Numbered from the stretch's first letter, positions 7,960-17,477 are shown. The stretch is DNA of 64,000 nucleotides from Chryseobacterium sp. KLBC 52 (GCF_003347605.1 NZ_QDFZ01000013.1:8314-72313); one strand, 5' to 3'. Numbers and translations are program-made. The notes: generated from the sequence alone by a model not told the origin.

Positions 7960-8625
7960 CTAAAGAAAAGGGGTATTCAGGAAATCGTTGAAAGGTTTCA
8001 TTAGTTTGAAAACTTTGCTCATGTTTTTCACTGCATTTTTATCCAGTACTTCCTCGTCTTTCAGGGAATAAACAACAATGAAGTTCTTCAATTTCAGATA
8101 TTCTCCCATAGGATCTTCTTTTTCAAAACCCTGAGGTATTTTCTTCAGTTTGTCTTCCTGATCGAGCTCCGGAAAATGTTTTTTGAAATCCTTATTGTTG
8201 AGAATTTTTAGAAAATCGTCTCCATACAAAGAAATTTCTTTACGAACTTCTTTCAGTACGGAAGACTCCGGCATATAAATTCCTCCGGCTAAAAAAGATT
8301 TTCCAGGTTCCATGTGAAGATAATAACCTCCTTTCTGATTTCCTTTTCCCATTCCCAGGGAAGCGCCGAAATTGGTTTTATAAGGAGATTTATCCTTGGA
8401 AAAACGGGTGTCTCTGTAAATTCTGAATAAGGCCTTTTTACTGTCTATTTTAGCAAGTTCTTCATCAAAACCGGACATCTCTCTGATAAGTTCATCTAGG
8501 AATGAAACCACATTTTGCTGAGATTCTGTATATAGATTTTTATTTTCATTAAACCAATCGCGGTTGTTATTTTTATTTAATTTGTTTAAAAAATCAAATG
8601 TTTTGGAAGATATACTTGCAGACAT
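7960..8625 (-). CDS. DUF2461 domain protein
   Basis: 221 residues covering a single DUF2461 (TIGR02453) domain. Family-typical sequences are NRDWFNENKNLY (about 21-32), RIYRDTRFSKDKSPYKTNFG (about 67-86) and GGYYLHMEPGKSFLAGGIY. The biochemical function of the family is not established. No signal peptide or membrane segment. The spacers on both sides (256 and 311 bp) have no further gene. Confidence 0.85.
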   Translation of the reverse strand: MSASISSKTFDFLNKLNKNNNRDWFNENKNLYTESQQNVVSFLDELIREMSGFDEELAKIDSKKALFRIYRDTRFSKDKSPYKTNFGASLGMGKGNQKGGYYLHMEPGKSFLAGGIYMPESSVLKEVRKEISLYGDDFLKILNNKDFKKHFPELDQEDKLKKIPQGFEKEDPMGEYLKLKNFIVVYSLKDEEVLDKNAVKNMSKVFKLMKPFNDFLNTPFL

Positions 8626-8675
8626 ATTGTGTTAAGTGTTTTTTATTGTTGAACTTGTTTAAACTTTTATTTTTG

Positions 8676-8791
8676 AAACATTAAGATGATCTTAAGGTGT
8701 TAAGAGTATTAAGATAAGCTTCGCTTTAAGCTTAAAAATCACAATGATTCATCTTAACTCTATTTTATTTCTTAAATCCTTCTTAATGGTT
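8676..8791. repeat. Dispersed ~115-bp element with terminal inverted repeats, copy A
   Basis: Bounded by AAACATTAAGA and TCTTAATGGTT, an 11-bp terminal inverted repeat with one mismatch. Inside are TTAAGAGTATTAAG and AAGCTTCGCTTT. The same element, about 115 bp with perfect termini, is at 23734-23848. No coding capacity. It lies in the 311-bp spacer between two minus-strand genes, which also holds the heptad array at 8874-8929. Confidence 0.75.
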
Positions 8792-8873
8792 TTAATATTT
8801 TCAATATTTTTTATAAGTCTAAATAACTCCGTTATTATGTGAGATTCAAAACGGTTTCTAAACCCGGAATCTT

Positions 8874-8929
8874 CGTACCTCGAATCCCGAATCTCGCAAC
8901 CCGAATCCCGAATCTCATAACTCAAATGT
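8874..8929. repeat. Heptad-repeat array
   Basis: Eight consecutive 7-mers in phase: CGTACCT, CGAATCC, CGAATCT, CGCAACC, CGAATCC, CGAATCT, CATAACT, CAAATGT. On the minus strand the units read like GGGATTC, GAGATTC and GGGTTGC. It lies just after the stop codon of the ABC permease gene (minus strand). Confidence 0.85.
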
Positions 8930-8936
8930 ACAAAAA

Positions 8937-10166
8937 CTATTCATATCTCAACGCCTCGATTGGGTCCAGTTTTGACGCTTTCAGTGCAGGATAATATCCG
9001 AAAAATACTCCCGTCACAGCACAGACAATGAATGAAACAATAATGGAAGATTCTGTTATAAAAGTGGGCCATGAAAGGAAAAAAGTAACCAGTTCCGAAG
9101 AAAGGATGCCTAAAAGTACCCCAAGAATTCCCCCGGTAATACTGATCAGTACCGCTTCAATAAGAAACTGATACAGAATATCTTTTCCTCTTGCTCCGAT
9201 AGACATTCTCAACCCAATTTCTTTAGTTCGTTCTGTTACGGAAACGTACATGATATTCATAATTCCGATGCCTCCTACAATAAGGGAAATGCCTGCAATT
9301 GCTGATAAAAGTACCGTCAGAAGCTGGCTGGTAGAACTCATGGTTGAGATAAGCTCAGCCTGAGTTCTCACACTGAAATCATCATTGCTTCCGTCAACAG
9401 GCAGTTTATGCTGTTTTCTCAGAATCTCTGACACCTGATCTGTTGCCTGCTGTGAAGTGTTTTCATTCGAAGAAGCTGCATAAATGGTCTGAACATAGGT
9501 AATTCCTAAAAATCTTCTCTGAACGGTGTTGAACGGGGCAATGATCACATCATCCTGATCCTGTCCGAAGGCATTAGATCCTTTTGGCGCCAGAATTCCA
9601 ATCACTTTCATAGGAACTTTATTGAATCTGATGATGCTTCCTACAGCCTCTTCACCGTTGGGAAATAAATTGTTGTAAACTGTTTGGCCTAAAAGGCAGA
9701 CTTTATTAGAAGAATTAACATCTTTTTTGGTGAAAAGATTGCCTTCTGCAATGCTCCAGTCTCTGATACTAAAATATTCCTCATTCACGCCCTGTAGCTG
9801 GGTAGGCCAGTTATTGGCTCCGTTAATAGACTGTCCGTTGGTTTGTACGGCAGGGGAGACATAAGAAACATCAGGAGCTCCTTTTGAAATAGCGTCTGCA
9901 TCCTGAGGTCTCAAAGTCTGTAATCCCGAAGCACCGATTCTTGCTCCTCCGGAAACATTCACATTACTGGACGGACGTATGGTAATCATATTGGAACCCA
10001 TCGAAGAAAGCTGGTCACTGATACTTTTTTTTGAACCTTCTCCAATAGCGGTCATTGCAATCACTGAAGCGACCCCAATAATAATACCGAGCATCGTTAA
10101 AAATGCACGAAGCTTATTTCTTAAAAGGGCTTTCCATGCAATTCTGAAGAGATTTGAGAGGTTCAT
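8937..10166 (-). CDS. MacB-type ABC transporter permease
   Basis: 409 residues. Layout of the MacB/FtsX family: TM1 near residues 21-42 (LTMLGIIIGVASVIAMTAIG), a periplasmic MacB_PCD domain (about 45-250), then three TM helices in the last 130 residues, with GGIGIMNIMYVSVTERTKEIGLR in the coupling region. The ATPase is encoded separately just upstream, unlike E. coli MacB where both are fused. It would act with the MacA-like adaptor and TolC-like protein of the same operon to export a substrate (macrolide, peptide or lipid; unknown) by a mechanotransmission mechanism. Confidence 0.9.
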   Translation of the reverse strand: MNLSNLFRIAWKALLRNKLRAFLTMLGIIIGVASVIAMTAIGEGSKKSISDQLSSMGSNMITIRPSSNVNVSGGARIGASGLQTLRPQDADAISKGAPDVSYVSPAVQTNGQSINGANNWPTQLQGVNEEYFSIRDWSIAEGNLFTKKDVNSSNKVCLLGQTVYNNLFPNGEEAVGSIIRFNKVPMKVIGILAPKGSNAFGQDQDDVIIAPFNTVQRRFLGITYVQTIYAASSNENTSQQATDQVSEILRKQHKLPVDGSNDDFSVRTQAELISTMSSTSQLLTVLLSAIAGISLIVGGIGIMNIMYVSVTERTKEIGLRMSIGARGKDILYQFLIEAVLISITGGILGVLLGILSSELVTFFLSWPTFITESSIIVSFIVCAVTGVFFGYYPALKASKLDPIEALRYE

Positions 10167-10189
10167 TGCGATAAATTTTCAGGTTAAAA

Positions 10190-10939
10190 TTATTTATAAT
10201 CATCATTTACCGGAAGATTTTCCAGGGCTTCTCTGGCTGATTTTATATTCTCATTTTTGATGTCTTTAATCACTTTTCCGTCCCGAAGGGTAACCGTTCT
10301 GCTGCTGAAAGTAGCAATATCAGGTTCGTGGGTTACAAAAACAATGGTTCGTCCCTGATGGTGAAGATCCTGCATAAGTGCCATAATTTCATAGGAAGTT
10401 CTGGTATCCAGATTTCCTGTAGCTTCATCTGCAAGAATCATGACGGGTTCATTGACCAAAGCTCTGGCAATAGCGACTCTCTGTTGTTGACCTCCGGACA
10501 TCTGATTCGGAAGGTGATCAATCCTGCTTTCAAGTTTTACTGCAGTCAAAGCATCTATGGCTCTTTTGTGGCGTTCTTCTGTAGATATTTTTGAGTTATA
10601 AAGAAGTGGAAGTTCTACATTCTCTTTTGCTGTAGTTCTGGGAAGAAGGTTGTAAGACTGAAACACAAAACCTATTTTCTGATTCCTCAGAACAGCCAGC
10701 TCATCGCGGTCAAGATTTTTAATGTTAACACCATCCAGAATATAATCTCCTCCTGAAGGTTTGTCCAGGCAGCCAATAATATTCAGTAAGGTGGATTTTC
10801 CCGAGCCGCTGCTTCCCATAATGGTGACAAATTCGCCTCTTTCCACGGTAAAGGTTACACCTTTCAGTGCATGAACAACTTCTTCGCCCATCCTGAATTC
10901 TCTTTTCAGATCCATAATCTCCAGAATTTTTTCTGCCAT
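10190..10939 (-). CDS. MacB-type ABC transporter ATP-binding protein
   Basis: 249 residues, one nucleotide-binding domain: Walker A GSSGSGKST (about 42-50), Q-loop FVFQSYNLLPRTTA, signature MSGGQQQRVAIARAL (about 143-157), Walker B MILADEATGNLD and H-loop VTHEP. This is the LolD/MacB subfamily. It powers the permease encoded 23 bp downstream and lies in the tolC-macA-ATPase-permease operon. Confidence 0.92.
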   Translation of the reverse strand: MAEKILEIMDLKREFRMGEEVVHALKGVTFTVERGEFVTIMGSSGSGKSTLLNIIGCLDKPSGGDYILDGVNIKNLDRDELAVLRNQKIGFVFQSYNLLPRTTAKENVELPLLYNSKISTEERHKRAIDALTAVKLESRIDHLPNQMSGGQQQRVAIARALVNEPVMILADEATGNLDTRTSYEIMALMQDLHHQGRTIVFVTHEPDIATFSSRTVTLRDGKVIKDIKNENIKSAREALENLPVNDDYK

Positions 10940-10953
10940 GACTTTTTGTTTTA

Positions 10954-10981
10954 GGTTTGCTGGTTGCTGGTTGATTGGTCA
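10954..10981. repeat. Short heptad-repeat array
   Basis: Four 7-mers in phase: GGTTTGC, TGGTTGC, TGGTTGA, TTGGTCA. It sits between the adaptor stop codon and the ATPase start inside one operon. Confidence 0.6.
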
Positions 10982-10997
10982 TCAATATAAACTCTTG

Positions 10998-12266
10998 TTA
11001 TCTTGGTCCGCCACCACCGCCACCGCTGTTTCTGTTGTTTCCACTACCTCTTCTTTGAGGCATGAATGGGCTTTTAGCCTGTCCGCCAGAAGATTTTTTC
11101 GACAAAACTTTATAGCCGGTGATGATATTGTCGTTTTTAGTTAATCCTGAAACGACCTGTATTTCGGTGTCATTATCCATTCCTGTTTTTATCTTTTTAC
11201 GGGAAATGGTACTGTCTTTTGAAATCACCCATACCGCAGATTCGTTTTTGTTTTCAGTTCCTTTGTTTTGATTTTTCCATTGTCCTTTTTCATGTTTTTT
11301 ACCATTGGCAAATGGAGAGTTTACTTTGTATTTTTTAATGACCAGACTGTCGGGCCTGAAACTCGTAGCCGCTACCGGAATTTTCATGATGTTGTCTAAA
11401 ACCTGGGTGTAAATTGTGATGTTGGCTGTCATTCCCGGTTTCAGTTTTAAGCTTGAATTATCTGCATTAATGATGGTGGTATAATTCACAACATTTGATG
11501 AAACGGTAGGATGAAGACGAACTTCCGAAACCTCACCGTCAAAAGTCTCATCCGGAAAAGCATCTACTGTAAATGTGGCTTTCTGACCTACTTTTACATT
11601 TCCAATGTCCGCTTCATCCACGGAGGCACGTACTCTCATCTTGGTAAGATCTTTGGCGATACTGAAAAGGGTAGGAGTACTGAAACTTGAAGCCACTGTC
11701 TGTCCCTCACTTACATTTCTGTTGAGTACCGTTCCGTCAATGGGAGAATAAATATTGGTTAACGACAGATTTTTATTAGCCGTGGAAAGCTGGGCATTTA
11801 CAGAACCTACCTGAGCTTTTGCGGCATTGTACTGATTAGTGGCAACATCATAATCCGCTTTGCTGATAGCGCCCACTTTGTACAATTGGGATTGTCTGTT
11901 GATGTTGATTTCATTGTAAGCAAGATTGCTCTTTGCATTCTGAAGGTTGGCCTTGATCTGCTCCGACTGAAACTGTAGCAGATCCGGATCTAAAGTAGCC
12001 AGTAGTTGCCCCTTTTTCACCGTAGAATTAAAGTCAACATAAATGCTTTTAATGATTCCCGATACCTGAGTACCTACTGCAACAGTATCAACAGGTTGAA
12101 TAGTTCCTGTAGCGGTAATGGAATTTGAAATTTCTCCCATATCAGGCTTCACGGTCTCCAGCTGTATTTTTATTTCTTTTTCCCGGATGAAGAAAAACCA
12201 GACTGCACCTAGGACAATGATGCCGCCCACAATCCAGTACAACCATTTTTTATTCTTTGTTTTCAT
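10998..12266 (-). CDS. MacA-like periplasmic adaptor subunit
   Basis: 422-residue membrane-fusion protein that links the MacB-type transporter to the outer-membrane channel. It has one N-terminal TM anchor (WLYWIVGGIIVLGAVWFFFI, residues 9-28), a lipoyl/barrel-sandwich domain split around an alpha-hairpin (about 60-190, with VGTQVSGIIKSIYVDFNSTVKKGQ), and a beta-barrel and membrane-proximal domain. Insertions rich in Lys/Asn occur near 315-345. The C-terminus is a glycine-rich tail (RRGSGNNRNSGGGGGGPR), unusual for the family and probably flexible. It starts 3 bp after the tolC-like stop codon, so the two are translationally close. Confidence 0.9.
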   Translation of the reverse strand: MKTKNKKWLYWIVGGIIVLGAVWFFFIREKEIKIQLETVKPDMGEISNSITATGTIQPVDTVAVGTQVSGIIKSIYVDFNSTVKKGQLLATLDPDLLQFQSEQIKANLQNAKSNLAYNEININRQSQLYKVGAISKADYDVATNQYNAAKAQVGSVNAQLSTANKNLSLTNIYSPIDGTVLNRNVSEGQTVASSFSTPTLFSIAKDLTKMRVRASVDEADIGNVKVGQKATFTVDAFPDETFDGEVSEVRLHPTVSSNVVNYTTIINADNSSLKLKPGMTANITIYTQVLDNIMKIPVAATSFRPDSLVIKKYKVNSPFANGKKHEKGQWKNQNKGTENKNESAVWVISKDSTISRKKIKTGMDNDTEIQVVSGLTKNDNIITGYKVLSKKSSGGQAKSPFMPQRRGSGNNRNSGGGGGGPR

Positions 12267-12269
12267 AGC

Positions 12270-13580
12270 TTACTTTAGATTTATAGGGTTACCTGCGTAA
12301 AATTCGTAGATCTGTTTATTGAGAATTGCCGTATATTTTGCCTGAAGATAATTCTGAACAGACTGTATATAAAGCAATCGTTGCTGCTGAAGCTGTACGT
12401 AATCAATGCTTCCGATTTTCATCTGGGCATTTACGATGTCATAACTCTGCTTACTGATATTCATTTGTTGAGAAGCTGAATCGTATTGAGACAATGCATT
12501 CTGAAGATTGATATAAGACTGTTCTACCTGTTGATTCAGGATCGTTTTAGTGTTCTGTAAGTCGAGGTTGGCCTGTTCGATGGCAATTTTTGATTTTTCA
12601 ATCTGTGTTTTGTAAATTCTGTTGTTGTAAATCGGAATGCCAAGACTTAATCCGATAGGCATATAAAAATTGTTTCCCAGCTGGTTAAAATAATTTCCGT
12701 TTCCGTTGGAATAATTGGTGGAAATATTTCCTACCAGACTTAATGTCGGCTGGATAGATGCCTTAGCCATTTTTAGATTGGTATTGGAGTTTTCTACATT
12801 CAGTTCACCGTATTTTACTTCCGGGCGTCGATTTTGTGCCAGATTTTGAACATCTTGTAGAGGTTTTAACTGGTCATCAACAATAATACTGTCGGGTTTT
12901 ACAATCTGAAAATCATAACCCGAAGGCAGCTGTAGAATTTGTTTTAAGTTAACAGTATTGGTTCGTAGATTGTTCTGAGCGGCTACCAGGTTGTACTGAT
13001 CCTGAGCGACCTGAGACTGGATCTGAAGATAATTTAACTTGGAAAGGCTTCCGGCTTTATACAGTTGATCCCCTTGTTTTAACTGAGTTTGGGTAGTTTT
13101 CAGAACATTTTCAAGGGAAATGATATTTTCCTGGTTCATCAGAATATTCAGATAGGCATGAGTAATATTCAAAGTGATATTATTTTCGGATTCCTGTACA
13201 GACAAATCTGCCATTTGTACCAGAAGATTCTTAGAAGCTTCATTGTTTTTAATATAGTTGGCATGATAAAGGGTCATGGAAGAATTGGCTCCGATACTTT
13301 GGGATTGTGCTCCGGTCATGTGAAGTCCGTCACTTCCATTGAGGGCAAAAAGTCCTTGTGAAACGGTTCCGCTTACATTGGGGTATTTTGCGTCTTTTGC
13401 CTGAAGAAGATCCTGTTGGGCAGAATTTTTTGAAAGCCGGAGAGAATTAATGGAAATATTATTCTCCTTAGCGTATTCAATACAATTTTCCAGAGTCCAG
13501 GCGGATGGATAATGGGGTGTTTGGGCAAATATTTCAACGACTAGGCATGAGAATATCAAAAAGAAAAATTTGCTTTTCAT
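12270..13580 (-). CDS. TolC family outer-membrane efflux protein
   Basis: 436 residues with a signal peptide (MKSKFFFLIFSCLVVEIFAQ). The mature part has two OEP repeats of long alpha-helices (about 30-210 and 225-430) separated by beta segments, the TolC fold. It forms the trimeric exit duct of the tripartite pump encoded by the next three genes and is the first gene of the operon (tolC-like, macA-like, ATPase, permease). The 227-bp upstream region is shared with the divergent DEAD-box helicase gene. Confidence 0.9.
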   Translation of the reverse strand: MKSKFFFLIFSCLVVEIFAQTPHYPSAWTLENCIEYAKENNISINSLRLSKNSAQQDLLQAKDAKYPNVSGTVSQGLFALNGSDGLHMTGAQSQSIGANSSMTLYHANYIKNNEASKNLLVQMADLSVQESENNITLNITHAYLNILMNQENIISLENVLKTTQTQLKQGDQLYKAGSLSKLNYLQIQSQVAQDQYNLVAAQNNLRTNTVNLKQILQLPSGYDFQIVKPDSIIVDDQLKPLQDVQNLAQNRRPEVKYGELNVENSNTNLKMAKASIQPTLSLVGNISTNYSNGNGNYFNQLGNNFYMPIGLSLGIPIYNNRIYKTQIEKSKIAIEQANLDLQNTKTILNQQVEQSYINLQNALSQYDSASQQMNISKQSYDIVNAQMKIGSIDYVQLQQQRLLYIQSVQNYLQAKYTAILNKQIYEFYAGNPINLK

Positions 13581-13779
13581 GGCTTTATTTTTGAAAATTC
13601 ATAAATAACACTGAAAAAATCAATCCAATTTAATAAAAAAAAATAATGTTTAACAACTTTTTAACCCAAGCCTTGTTTTTTTGGATTTAATTTTCAAAAA
13701 ATTAAAAATATATTAAAGGATTGTGAATTTAAGTTTGCATATTTAAAAATTTATTCAAAAACAAATCAAATATTTATTG

Positions 13780-13787
13780 TATCTTTG
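13780..13787 (+). promoter_or_regulatory. -7 box of the DEAD-box helicase gene
   Basis: TATCTTTG matches TAnnTTTG exactly and lies 21 bp before the ATG at 13808. No convincing -33 TTTG. Confidence 0.6.
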
Positions 13788-13807
13788 CAAAAATTTTAAA
13801 ATAGTTA

Positions 13808-15508
13808 ATGAATTTATTTACGGAAACCAATTTAAGTCCTGATATCCTTAAGGCAATTGGCGAACTGGGCTACGAAAGCCCAACAGAAATCCAAAAACAG
13901 ACTATCCCTTTTATTCTTTCAGATATTCGCGACTTGATCGCACTTGCGCAGACAGGGACAGGCAAAACAGCAGCGTTTTCGCTTCCGATTTTGGATATGA
14001 TTGACGATACGAGTCGCAAAATCCAATTATTGGTGCTTTGTCCGACACGGGAATTATGTCTTCAGATTTCGAAGGACATAAAGAATTACTCTAAGTATAT
14101 GAAAGACATCAAGACAACTGCAGTTTATGGTGGAAGTAGTATTGTAGAGCAGATGAGATCTTTGAAGGATAAGCCACAGATTATCGTGGGAACTCCGGGA
14201 AGAGTAATTGATCTTATCAACAGAAAAGCATTAGACTTTTCTGCGATTCATTGGTTAGTATTAGACGAAGCTGATGAAATGCTTTCTATGGGATTCAAAG
14301 ACGAATTGGAAACCATTCTAAGCGAAACTCCGGAAACAAAACAAACTTTCTTATTCTCTGCAACGATGAATAAAGAAGTGGAAAGAATTTCCAAAAATTA
14401 TCTTACAAAACCACATCGTATTTCAGTAGGTTCTATCAACGAAGTGAAGAAGAACATTACTCACGAATACTATGTTGTAGGATACCGTCAGAAAAAAGAA
14501 GCATTGAAGAGACTTATCGATGCAAACCCTAACCAGTATTCCATTATCTTCTGTAGAACGAGAATGGAAACTCAGGAGGTTGCCGATTTCTTAATGCAGA
14601 ACGGATATGCCGCGGATGCTCTTCATGGTGATCTTTCTCAGGCACAGAGAGATACCGTAATGAAGAAATTCAGATTGAAAAACATCGATATTCTTGTCGC
14701 TACAGACGTTGCAGCAAGAGGATTGGATGTAAACTCTCTTACTCACGTTATTCACTTCTCTTTACCAGATGATCCTGAAGTATTCGTTCACAGAAGCGGA
14801 AGAACAGGTAGAGCTGGAAAAGATGGTATTTCTATGGCTTTGATTAAACCTGAAGAAAGCAGAAAACTGAAGCAGATCAAATCGGCAACGAAAATTGAAA
14901 TTAACGAAAGAACAATCCCTACAGGTGATGATATTATCAAAGCTCAGGTAGGTGGTGTATTCGAAAAATTATTGACGGAGCACGAGGATCTTTTCGAATT
15001 TGATGATAGCTTAATCCCGGATCTGAGCAACTTTACAAAAGAAGAACTGGTACACCAGCTTCTGCAGTTCCAGCTGAAAGATCTTGCTTTATACTACAAA
15101 GACAAGCACGATCTTGTTGAGCAGAAATTAAGCAGCAGAGATGACGACTACTCAAGAAGAGACCGTGGACGTGACAGAGACAGAGATAGAGGTCGCGACA
15201 GAGATAGAGGAGAGCGTGGAAGAGACAGAGATCGTGGCGGAAAACCAAGAAGAAGAGATGAAAACATGGTAAGATTCTTCTTCAACCTTGGTAAAAAAGA
15301 CCATTTGAAGAAACTTGATGTTTTAGATATTATCAACAAAGCTACTGCTGGCGGAAAAAGCAAGAAGAGAGCTGAAATCGGTGATATCGAAATTTTAGAG
15401 AAATTCTCTTTCTTCGAAGTTGAAAAATCGTTCAAAGATAATGTGTTGAGCAATATTCAATCCATGAAGTTTAAAGGAAAAGATATGAGAGCTGAAGTAG
15501 CAAACTAA
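13808..15508 (+). CDS. DEAD-box RNA helicase with Arg/Asp repeat linker and DbpA-type RNA-binding domain
   Basis: 566 residues. ATP-dependent RNA helicase, probably in ribosome assembly or RNA decay. Core motifs: Q motif (about 20-28), AQTGTGKT (about 48-55), PTREL, GTPGR, DEAD (about 154-157), SAT, VATDVAARGLD, HRSGRTGRAG. After the core come an acidic/helical segment (about 370-440), a low-complexity linker made of R-D-R-G dipeptides (about 445-480), and a C-terminal domain like the DbpA/CsdA RNA-binding domain (about 485-560; VRFFFNLGKKDHLKKLDVLDII). The linker is at the position of the RGG region in CsdA homologues but alternates Arg and Asp. It ends in a strong terminator. Confidence 0.93.
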   Translation: MNLFTETNLSPDILKAIGELGYESPTEIQKQTIPFILSDIRDLIALAQTGTGKTAAFSLPILDMIDDTSRKIQLLVLCPTRELCLQISKDIKNYSKYMKDIKTTAVYGGSSIVEQMRSLKDKPQIIVGTPGRVIDLINRKALDFSAIHWLVLDEADEMLSMGFKDELETILSETPETKQTFLFSATMNKEVERISKNYLTKPHRISVGSINEVKKNITHEYYVVGYRQKKEALKRLIDANPNQYSIIFCRTRMETQEVADFLMQNGYAADALHGDLSQAQRDTVMKKFRLKNIDILVATDVAARGLDVNSLTHVIHFSLPDDPEVFVHRSGRTGRAGKDGISMALIKPEESRKLKQIKSATKIEINERTIPTGDDIIKAQVGGVFEKLLTEHEDLFEFDDSLIPDLSNFTKEELVHQLLQFQLKDLALYYKDKHDLVEQKLSSRDDDYSRRDRGRDRDRDRGRDRDRGERGRDRDRGGKPRRRDENMVRFFFNLGKKDHLKKLDVLDIINKATAGGKSKKRAEIGDIEILEKFSFFEVEKSFKDNVLSNIQSMKFKGKDMRAEVAN

Positions 15509-15526
15509 TCTCTTCTTACATCATAC

Positions 15527-15553
15527 AAAACCGGCGCTAATGCCGGTTTTTTT
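15527..15553 (+). terminator. Rho-independent terminator after the DEAD-box helicase gene
   Basis: Perfect 9-bp stem AAAACCGGC / GCCGGTTTT with loop GCTAAT and a T run. Confidence 0.9.
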
Positions 15554-15659
15554 ATTTGATAATCAGTAGGTAAGCGAATGTTAACAAAACTTAATGTTAT
15601 ATAGTTTCACGTACAATCCTTTTTTAAGAAATTTGCACACGAATTATAAATACTAAACA

Positions 15660-16298
15660 ATGGGAATTGGTAATATTTTCCACGCTTTTCAACCAAAAGA
15701 TAAAATCTTCTTTGTACTTTTCGAAAAAGTAACTGAAAATCTAGTTGCAATGTCAGAAGAATTCAACGCAGGAATCAAGGATTTCGATCTTAATGACGAT
15801 TCAATGTTGAAGAAAATGAGCGACTTCGAACACAAGAATGATGAACTTACTCACGAAATTTTCGTAGAATTAGGGAAAAACTTCATTACACCTTTTGACC
15901 GTGAGGATATCCACACACTGGCAACAGGACTTGATGATATCGCTGATTATATCTACGCCTCCACAAAATATATTTTCCTTTACAAATCACCTGAGATGAA
16001 GGCTTATTCAGACTTCTCTTTACTGATCCACAAAGCATGTCTTGAAATTCAGAATGCAATGAAAAACCTTAAAGGGTTCAAAAACATGGAGCAGGTGAAA
16101 GAAGCTTGTATTAAAGTGAACTCTATTGAGAATATTGCTGACGATTTGCTTTCCAATTCAATGGTAGAATTATTTGAAACCAATGATGCGATCAACATTA
16201 TTAAAGTTTCATCCGTATTGAACTACCTTGAAATTGTAACAGACAAAGCAGAAGATGTTGCCAATACGATTGAGAACATCATGATTAAATACGCCTAA
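15660..16298 (+). CDS. DUF47 (PhoU-like) phosphate transport regulator
   Basis: 212 residues, all-helical PhoU_div/DUF47 family. Such proteins are encoded beside Pit transporters and are thought to regulate them. Typical features are the repeated acidic helices, for example DFEHKNDELTHEIFVELGKNF (about 51-70) and DREDIHTLATGLDDIADYIY (about 79-98), with Glu/Asp residues that bind metal clusters in relatives. The gene is 13 bp upstream of the Pit permease gene, and the pair is a standard operon. Confidence 0.88.
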   Translation: MGIGNIFHAFQPKDKIFFVLFEKVTENLVAMSEEFNAGIKDFDLNDDSMLKKMSDFEHKNDELTHEIFVELGKNFITPFDREDIHTLATGLDDIADYIYASTKYIFLYKSPEMKAYSDFSLLIHKACLEIQNAMKNLKGFKNMEQVKEACIKVNSIENIADDLLSNSMVELFETNDAINIIKVSSVLNYLEIVTDKAEDVANTIENIMIKYA

Positions 16299-16311
16299 TA
16301 CATAGCAAAAA

Positions 16312-17454
16312 ATGGAATTTCCGATTTTACTTGTAGTTATTATTGCGCTGGCCCTGATCTTCGATTATATCAATGGTTTCCATGATGCTGCCAACTCAAT
16401 TGCAACTATAGTTTCTACAAAAGTTTTAACTCCATTCCAGGCTGTACTGTGGGCGGCACTTTGGAACTTTGCAGCGTTCTTTATTGCTGCTTACATTATT
16501 GGAGAATTCAAAATTGGTAATACAATTGCCAAAACAGTTAACGAGAATTTTATCACCCTTGAAGTTATATTTTCCGGCCTTATCGCCGCAATTGCCTGGA
16601 ACCTTTTGACATGGTGGTTCGGGATCCCTTCATCATCTTCACATACGCTGATCGGAGGTTTCTTAGGAGCAGCTCTTATGCATGCTTTCATGATGGATTA
16701 TCATGATGTGGCGGCAGCACAACCCGGGCTTGGGATGTGGGATACCATTAAAGAAGCTTTCAGCCAGGTAACACAGCAGGGTGTCGTAAAGTTTGATAAA
16801 GTAATTCCTATCTTCCTGTTCATTTTCATGGCACCGATCATAGGGATGATTATCTCGATCATTATTACTCTGATCATTGTACACCTTTATAAAAGATCAA
16901 ACCCACACAAAGCAGACCAGTCTTTCAAAAGATTACAGCTGGCTTCTTCAGCCTTATTCAGCTTGGGACACGGTTTGAATGATGCACAGAAAGTAATGGG
17001 GATCATTGGTGCAGCCGTAATCTATTATCACGTTAATATGCTTCAGGATGCGCAGTATTTGAATATTCCTTCTGCAGAACGTTTTGATTATTTTGCACAG
17101 CACTATATCTGGGTTCCTCTGGTTTCTTTCCTTGCTATTGGTTTAGGTACCATGAGCGGTGGTTGGAAGATCATCAAAACAATGGGAACTAAGATTACCA
17201 AGGTAACTTCATTAGAAGGAGTAAGTGCAGAAACTGCAGGTGCTATTACCTTATTCATCACAGACCACTTCGGTATTCCTGTATCTACTACACACACGAT
17301 TACAGGTTCTATTATCGGGGTAGGATTAACGAAAAGAATTTCAGCGGTAAGATGGGGAATCACTGTAAGCTTACTTTGGGCTTGGGTTCTTACCATTCCA
17401 ATCTCTGCAATAGTAGCTGCAATTACCTATCTCGCAGTAACTTTCCTTTTCTAA
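16312..17454 (+). CDS. Inorganic phosphate transporter, PiT family
   Basis: 380-residue inner-membrane phosphate:cation symporter with about 10 TM helices. Both PiT repeats are present: GFHDAANSIATIVSTKVLTP (residues 22-41) with SSSSHTLIGG, and GLNDAQKVMGI with IPVSTTHTITGSIIGVG in the second half. Cotranscribed with the DUF47 gene. A hairpin terminator follows at 17478. Confidence 0.93.
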   Translation: MEFPILLVVIIALALIFDYINGFHDAANSIATIVSTKVLTPFQAVLWAALWNFAAFFIAAYIIGEFKIGNTIAKTVNENFITLEVIFSGLIAAIAWNLLTWWFGIPSSSSHTLIGGFLGAALMHAFMMDYHDVAAAQPGLGMWDTIKEAFSQVTQQGVVKFDKVIPIFLFIFMAPIIGMIISIIITLIIVHLYKRSNPHKADQSFKRLQLASSALFSLGHGLNDAQKVMGIIGAAVIYYHVNMLQDAQYLNIPSAERFDYFAQHYIWVPLVSFLAIGLGTMSGGWKIIKTMGTKITKVTSLEGVSAETAGAITLFITDHFGIPVSTTHTITGSIIGVGLTKRISAVRWGITVSLLWAWVLTIPISAIVAAITYLAVTFLF

Positions 17455-17477
17455 AAAACAAATCATATAATTATACA

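Noticed and set aside
8874..8929. Heptad array as a Rho-independent terminator
   Set aside because: It has no strong stem with a T run; its period is the feature.
15604..15612. GTTTCACGT, half of the parS consensus
   Set aside because: The right half (ACAAT) does not match GAAAC, so it is only a half site and far from parAB.
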